A stretch of DNA of 64,000 nucleotides from positions 124,001 to 188,000 of the forward strand of contig NZ_JASNFN010000004.1 of the NCBI RefSeq assembly GCF_030731085.1. Direction: 5' to 3'. Shown piece after piece: positions 61,371-64,000 of the stretch. How positions within the stretch are numbered: position 1 is the stretch's first letter; every line of letters starts with the position of its first letter. The position numbers were made by a program, and so were the translations under genes. The DNA is from Blastococcus carthaginiensis. GTDB taxonomy: Bacteria > Actinomycetota > Actinomycetes > Mycobacteriales > Geodermatophilaceae. The notes under the pieces were generated by a model. It saw only the letters and a list, made by a program, of their open reading frames with translations, was not told the origin of the DNA and did not search any database.

Positions 61371-62204
61371 TCACGCCGCACCCTCGACCGCGCTGCGGAG
61401 CTTGTCCTGGCCGATGCGCGTGTAGACGCGGACGTTCTCCAGGTTCGCGTGCCCGAGCAGCTCGGCGATGACCGCGACGTCGGCGCCGCGGGCGTGCGCC
61501 CGGGTCGCGAACCGGTGCCGCAGCGTGTGCAGCGTCCAGCCGGCCGGGAGCACACGGCGGGCCAGCACCCCCAGATGCGCCGGCGTGAGGTGGTCCCCGT
61601 GCCGGGTCGGGCTTGGGAACAGCCAGCCGGGTGGCAGGCCGCGGACCGCCATGGCCAGCGCGCCGGTCAGCGGCACGTCGCGGTAGGCGTCGCCCTTGCC
61701 GTGCACCCGCAGCCACCAGCCGCCGTCGGCGTCGCGCCGCGCGTCCTGCTGGCGGAGCTCGGCGATCTCCGCGCGGCGCAGGCCTCCGTAGGCGGCGAGC
61801 AGCAGCATCAGCCGCACCCGCTCGTCGGCGCCGGCGACCGCTGCGCGCAGCACGTCCTCCGGCACCGGCCGGGGCAGGCCGCGGGTGGCCTTCACGCGGG
61901 GCAGCGCTGCGGCGGGCGAGCGCTCGAGGTGGCCGGCGGCGACGGCCCAGGCGAAGAAGGCCCGGAGGGCGCCGCGGTAGGCGCGGCGGGTGGCCGGCTT
62001 CCACTGGTCGTGCTGGGCGAGCCAGAGCACCAGGTCGTCGAGGGTGGTCTGCCACGGGATCGTGGCCGGGTGGTCGGCGGCGAAGCGGCGCAGCTGGTAG
62101 AGCCGCTGGCCGATGGTGGTCGACGGGGCGCCGGAGGCCTTCAGCCAGCCTTCCCAGGCATCGAGCTGTCGTTGCCACGGTTCCGGCACCCGCTTGTCTC
62201 CCAT
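61371..62204 (-). CDS. Tyrosine-family phage integrase
   Basis: A 277-residue recombinase. N-terminal SAM-like core-binding domain (about 5-110) and C-terminal catalytic domain with Arg143 (AYGGLRRAEI), Lys170, His226-x2-Arg229 (LHTLRHRFATRA), His252 and nucleophile Tyr261 (NVRVYTRIGQ). It directs recombination between attP and the tRNA-Lys attB. ATG 62204 chosen; in-frame GTG 62237 is an alternative, and the frame reads open far upstream through attR. It is next to attR in the prophage but just downstream of the repressor-like gene in the circle. Confidence 0.93.
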   Translation of the reverse strand: MGDKRVPEPWQRQLDAWEGWLKASGAPSTTIGQRLYQLRRFAADHPATIPWQTTLDDLVLWLAQHDQWKPATRRAYRGALRAFFAWAVAAGHLERSPAAALPRVKATRGLPRPVPEDVLRAAVAGADERVRLMLLLAAYGGLRRAEIAELRQQDARRDADGGWWLRVHGKGDAYRDVPLTGALAMAVRGLPPGWLFPSPTRHGDHLTPAHLGVLARRVLPAGWTLHTLRHRFATRAHARGADVAVIAELLGHANLENVRVYTRIGQDKLRSAVEGAA

Positions 62205-62251
62205 GCGAGAGGCATAGGCGACCGAGAGGTAGGACACGCTGCCGGTGACCG

Positions 62252-62285
62252 GTGTGGGTGACCCCCGCTCGGCCGTGTGGGTGAC
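62252..62285. repeat. 11-bp direct repeats near attR (possible arm sites)
   Basis: Two exact copies of gtgtgggtgac (62252-62262 and 62275-62285), spaced 23 bases start to start, lie about 140-170 bases inside attR. They could be integrase arm-type or Xis sites. Related tcaccc elements occur near 26872-26890 on the attL side. Confidence 0.4.
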
Positions 62286-62311
62286 TGCGCCTGCTCCCCC
62301 TGCACGCGCTG

Positions 62312-62423
62312 TCACCAGGTGCCGGCCGCGGTGGCGGCCGGCCGTGCAGTGCCCCGGCGGACCCCGGGGAAGGCGATCACCTTGGCGTCGGTGCGGACGT
62401 CGTGCGCGGCGACGACTCCGAAC
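62312..62423 (-). other. Detached repressor C-terminal tail (viral form only)
   Basis: Read on the minus strand from attR outward, this stretch continues the repressor frame: W then FGVVAAHDVRTDAKVIAFPG and a last VRRGTARPAATAAGTW, stop TGA at 62314-62312. In the prophage it lacks a start codon and is silent. After excision it becomes the 37-codon extension of the gene at 26501-26788. Confidence 0.7.
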
Positions 62424-62458
62424 CAGCGGGTTCGGGGTTCGAGTCCCTGATGGCGCAC
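62424..62458. repeat. attR core (35 bp)
   Basis: Identical to 26502-26536. It is followed by CA, giving gcgcACCA, the original encoded CCA end of the host tRNA-Lys. The left neighbour C62423 differs from T26501. Confidence 0.93.
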
Positions 62459-62474
62459 CACGCAGGACACCGAG

Positions 62475-62504
62475 CAGCGGCGATGCCTCCCGGCGTCGCC
62501 GCTG
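62475..62504 (+). terminator. Original tRNA-Lys terminator, displaced
   Basis: A hairpin with 9-bp arms (62475-62483 and 62496-62504) and T-containing downstream bases, 17 bases after the attR core. It probably ended the host tRNA transcript before integration. It is now about 36 kb from the tRNA. Confidence 0.55.
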
Positions 62505-62664
62505 ACTGCTTTCCCGGTCCTGCGATCCTTTTCCTTCCCCGCCCCGAGCACCCCGGCAGCACGGCCGGGCGTCGCCGCCCCTGATCCACCGAGGTCGGGG
62601 GTCGAGTCCCCGACCCGCCCGTGACAACAGCGGGCCGGACGCGGCGGCACCGTAGGGTGCGCCG

Positions 62665-63822
62665 GTGACCTGGAAGCGCGCCGTGTTCGCGCTGTTCGCC
62701 GTCGCGGCGGGCACCAACGTCCCCACCCCGCTGCTGCTGGTCTACCAGGAACGGCTCGACCTGTCGGCCGAGGTCCTGACCGCGCTGTTCGGCTGCTACG
62801 CCGCCGGGCTCGTGCCCGCCCTCATGCTGGCCGGCCCGCTGTCGGACCGGCTGGGCCGCCGGCGGGTGGCGATCCCGGGCATCGTCCTGTCGGGCCTGGC
62901 GTCGCTCGCCTTCGCCGCGGCCGGGGGCTCCCTGCTCCTGCTGTTCGCCGCCCGCTTCGCGCAGGGCGTGGTCAGCGGGGTCGTCTTCAGCGTCGGCAGC
63001 GCCTGGGTCGGCGAGCTGTCGAAGGCCTCCGGGGAGGGGGCCGGGGGGCGGCGCGCCGCCGTCGCCATGACCGCCGGGTTCTCGCTCGGGCCGCTGACCA
63101 GCGGCCTGCTCGGCCAGTACGCCCCGGCGCCCACCGTGCTGCCCTACCTCGTGCACACCGTGCTCGTCGCGGTGGGGCTGGCGTTCGCGGTGCGGTTGCC
63201 CGAGACGGTCGACCTGCTCCCCGGCCGGCGCGGCGGCACGGAGACGACGCCGGCCGCGCCGCTTGTGCGCCCCGGCGACGGCCTGCTCGTGCTGAGCGTC
63301 CTGGCCCCGGTGGCCGTCTGCGTCTACGCGTTCCCGTCGACGATCATCAGCGCCGTCCCGTTGCTGGTGGAGCTGCCCTACGGCGGGGTCGCGGTCACCG
63401 GCGTGCTGGCCGGGGTGACGCTCGGCGCCGGCACCGTGGTCGCCGGTCTGCAGCGCCGCCTGGGCGCGTGGACGGCCGTCGTCGGGACCGGGGCGGGGAC
63501 GGTCGGGTTCGGGTGCGCCGCCGCATTCGCGTCGACCGGGGCGCTCCCCTGGTTGGTCCTCGCCGCCCCGCTGCTCGGCGCGGGCGGCGGCCTCTGCCTG
63601 GCGGCCGGGCTGACCCTGACCGCCCGGTTGGCCGCCCCGGCCCGGCTGGGGGCGCTGACCTCGCTGTTCCTCTCCTTCGCCTACCTCGGCTTCGCCGCAC
63701 CGTTCGCGTTGGCCGTGGCGGCCGGGGCGACGACGGCGGCCCTGCCCCTGGCCGCGGCCGCCGCGCTCGCCGCGCTGCTCGCCCTCCGGCTGGTGCCGGT
63801 CGCCCGCGCCGGGCAGCTGTAG
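62665..63822 (+). CDS. MFS transporter
   Basis: A 385-residue major facilitator protein with about twelve helices. The loop 2-3 signature GPLSDRLGRRRVAIPG is present, followed by FAARFAQGVVSGVVFSVGSA and a central cytosolic loop (RLPETVDLLPGRRGG). It resembles bacterial drug/sugar efflux members, but the substrate is unknown. GTG start. Convergent with the gene at the right edge, with a strong terminator between. Confidence 0.88.
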   Translation: MTWKRAVFALFAVAAGTNVPTPLLLVYQERLDLSAEVLTALFGCYAAGLVPALMLAGPLSDRLGRRRVAIPGIVLSGLASLAFAAAGGSLLLLFAARFAQGVVSGVVFSVGSAWVGELSKASGEGAGGRRAAVAMTAGFSLGPLTSGLLGQYAPAPTVLPYLVHTVLVAVGLAFAVRLPETVDLLPGRRGGTETTPAAPLVRPGDGLLVLSVLAPVAVCVYAFPSTIISAVPLLVELPYGGVAVTGVLAGVTLGAGTVVAGLQRRLGAWTAVVGTGAGTVGFGCAAAFASTGALPWLVLAAPLLGAGGGLCLAAGLTLTARLAAPARLGALTSLFLSFAYLGFAAPFALAVAAGATTAALPLAAAAALAALLALRLVPVARAGQL

Positions 63823-63834
63823 GCGGACGCGACG

Positions 63835-63868
63835 GCGCCCCCTCCCCGGGGTGGCGGGGAGGGGGCGC
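63835..63868. terminator. Strong hairpin between convergent genes
   Basis: Perfect 13-bp arms (63835-63847 and 63856-63868) with an 8-nt loop. It lies between the MFS transporter and the minus-strand gene at the window edge and probably serves both. Confidence 0.85.
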
Positions 63869-63886
63869 GGTCAGCGGGAACTGCGG

Positions 63887-64000
63887 TCAGTCGGCGGGCG
63901 CGAGGTCCGCGGCGAACTCGCCCTCGAACGCGTCGGCCGCGACGGTGGCGCCGCCGGGCACGTCCGCGGGACGGAGGACGAAGGACTGCAGGCTCGGGGA
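63887..64000 (-). CDS. C-terminal fragment of an unidentified protein
   Basis: An open frame enters from the right edge and ends at TGA 63889-63887, giving the last 37 residues (LQSFVLRPADVPGGATVAAD, AFEGEFAADLAPAD). It is acidic and protein-like, but too short to name. The terminator at 63835 lies right after it. Confidence 0.6.
   Translation of the reverse strand, partial: SPSLQSFVLRPADVPGGATVAADAFEGEFAADLAPAD

Noticed and set aside
62593..62615. T-arm-like hairpin after attR as a second tRNA remnant
   Set aside because: Only a short stem with gtcgagtc in the loop; no acceptor, D or anticodon arms around it, so chance similarity is more likely.
62312..62650. Minus-strand frame across attR as an independent gene
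   Set aside because: Its upstream half is host intergenic DNA without a start signal; only the part inside the prophage matters, as the detached repressor tail.

Overview
The window looks like a chromosome segment of a very GC-rich actinobacterium. Codon use, GTG starts, leaderless promoters and gene content (oligoribonuclease, F510_1955/DUF305/DUF6153 genes, a WhiB-type gene, fadE-fadA-fadB blocks) fit the Geodermatophilaceae or a close relative; that placement is an inference from memory of such genomes, not a search.

Host left flank (1-26.5 kb). A membrane protein and oligoribonuclease are followed by tRNA-His. Next comes a metal/copper-type island (DUF6153, two DUF305 proteins, a BNR-repeat lipoprotein, an ArsR regulator, a ZIP transporter). 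Transport and stress genes follow (a K+ channel-like protein, SulP permease with a coupled MerR regulator, AI-2E-family permease, universal stress protein coupled to a sodium:amino-acid symporter). A fatty-acid oxidation locus (fadE-fadA-fadB-tetR and a divergent acyl-CoA ligase) shares a palindromic operator. The flank ends with MoaD-like, BNR-repeat, coiled-coil and L,D-transpeptidase genes, then tRNA-Lys(CTT).

Prophage (26502-62458, about 36 kb). An apparently complete siphovirus-type prophage sits in the 3' end of tRNA-Lys, bounded by a 35-bp direct repeat. Left to right: a minus-strand HTH repressor that reads into attL, a divergent Cro-like gene with matching operators, and a long rightward early block of overlapping small genes with a RecE-like nuclease, a candidate annealing protein, RusA, a replication initiator-like protein and a helicase-like ATPase. 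Then come a probable Acb2/Tad1-type cyclic-nucleotide sponge, a WhiB-like protein, an HNH nuclease and a stand-alone primase-like protein. The late block holds terminase, portal, MuF-like protein, scaffold, capsid, head-tail connectors, major tail protein, frameshifted tail chaperones, tape measure, tail tip, amidase endolysin and holin-like proteins. A leftward operon at the right end carries small proteins and a DNA-binding protein, followed by a third HTH protein and the tyrosine integrase.

The most notable reading is the immunity cassette. The repressor-like gene spans the attachment core. In the prophage it stops right after the core, because the host tRNA supplies the TGA. In the excised circle the same frame would continue 37 codons past attP and end just upstream of integrase. 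This int-rep-cro layout with attP inside rep matches the integration-dependent immunity known from mycobacteriophages such as BPs.

Host right flank (62.46-64 kb). The displaced CCA end and probable terminator of the original tRNA-Lys are followed by an MFS transporter, a strong terminator and the 3' end of an unidentified minus-strand gene.
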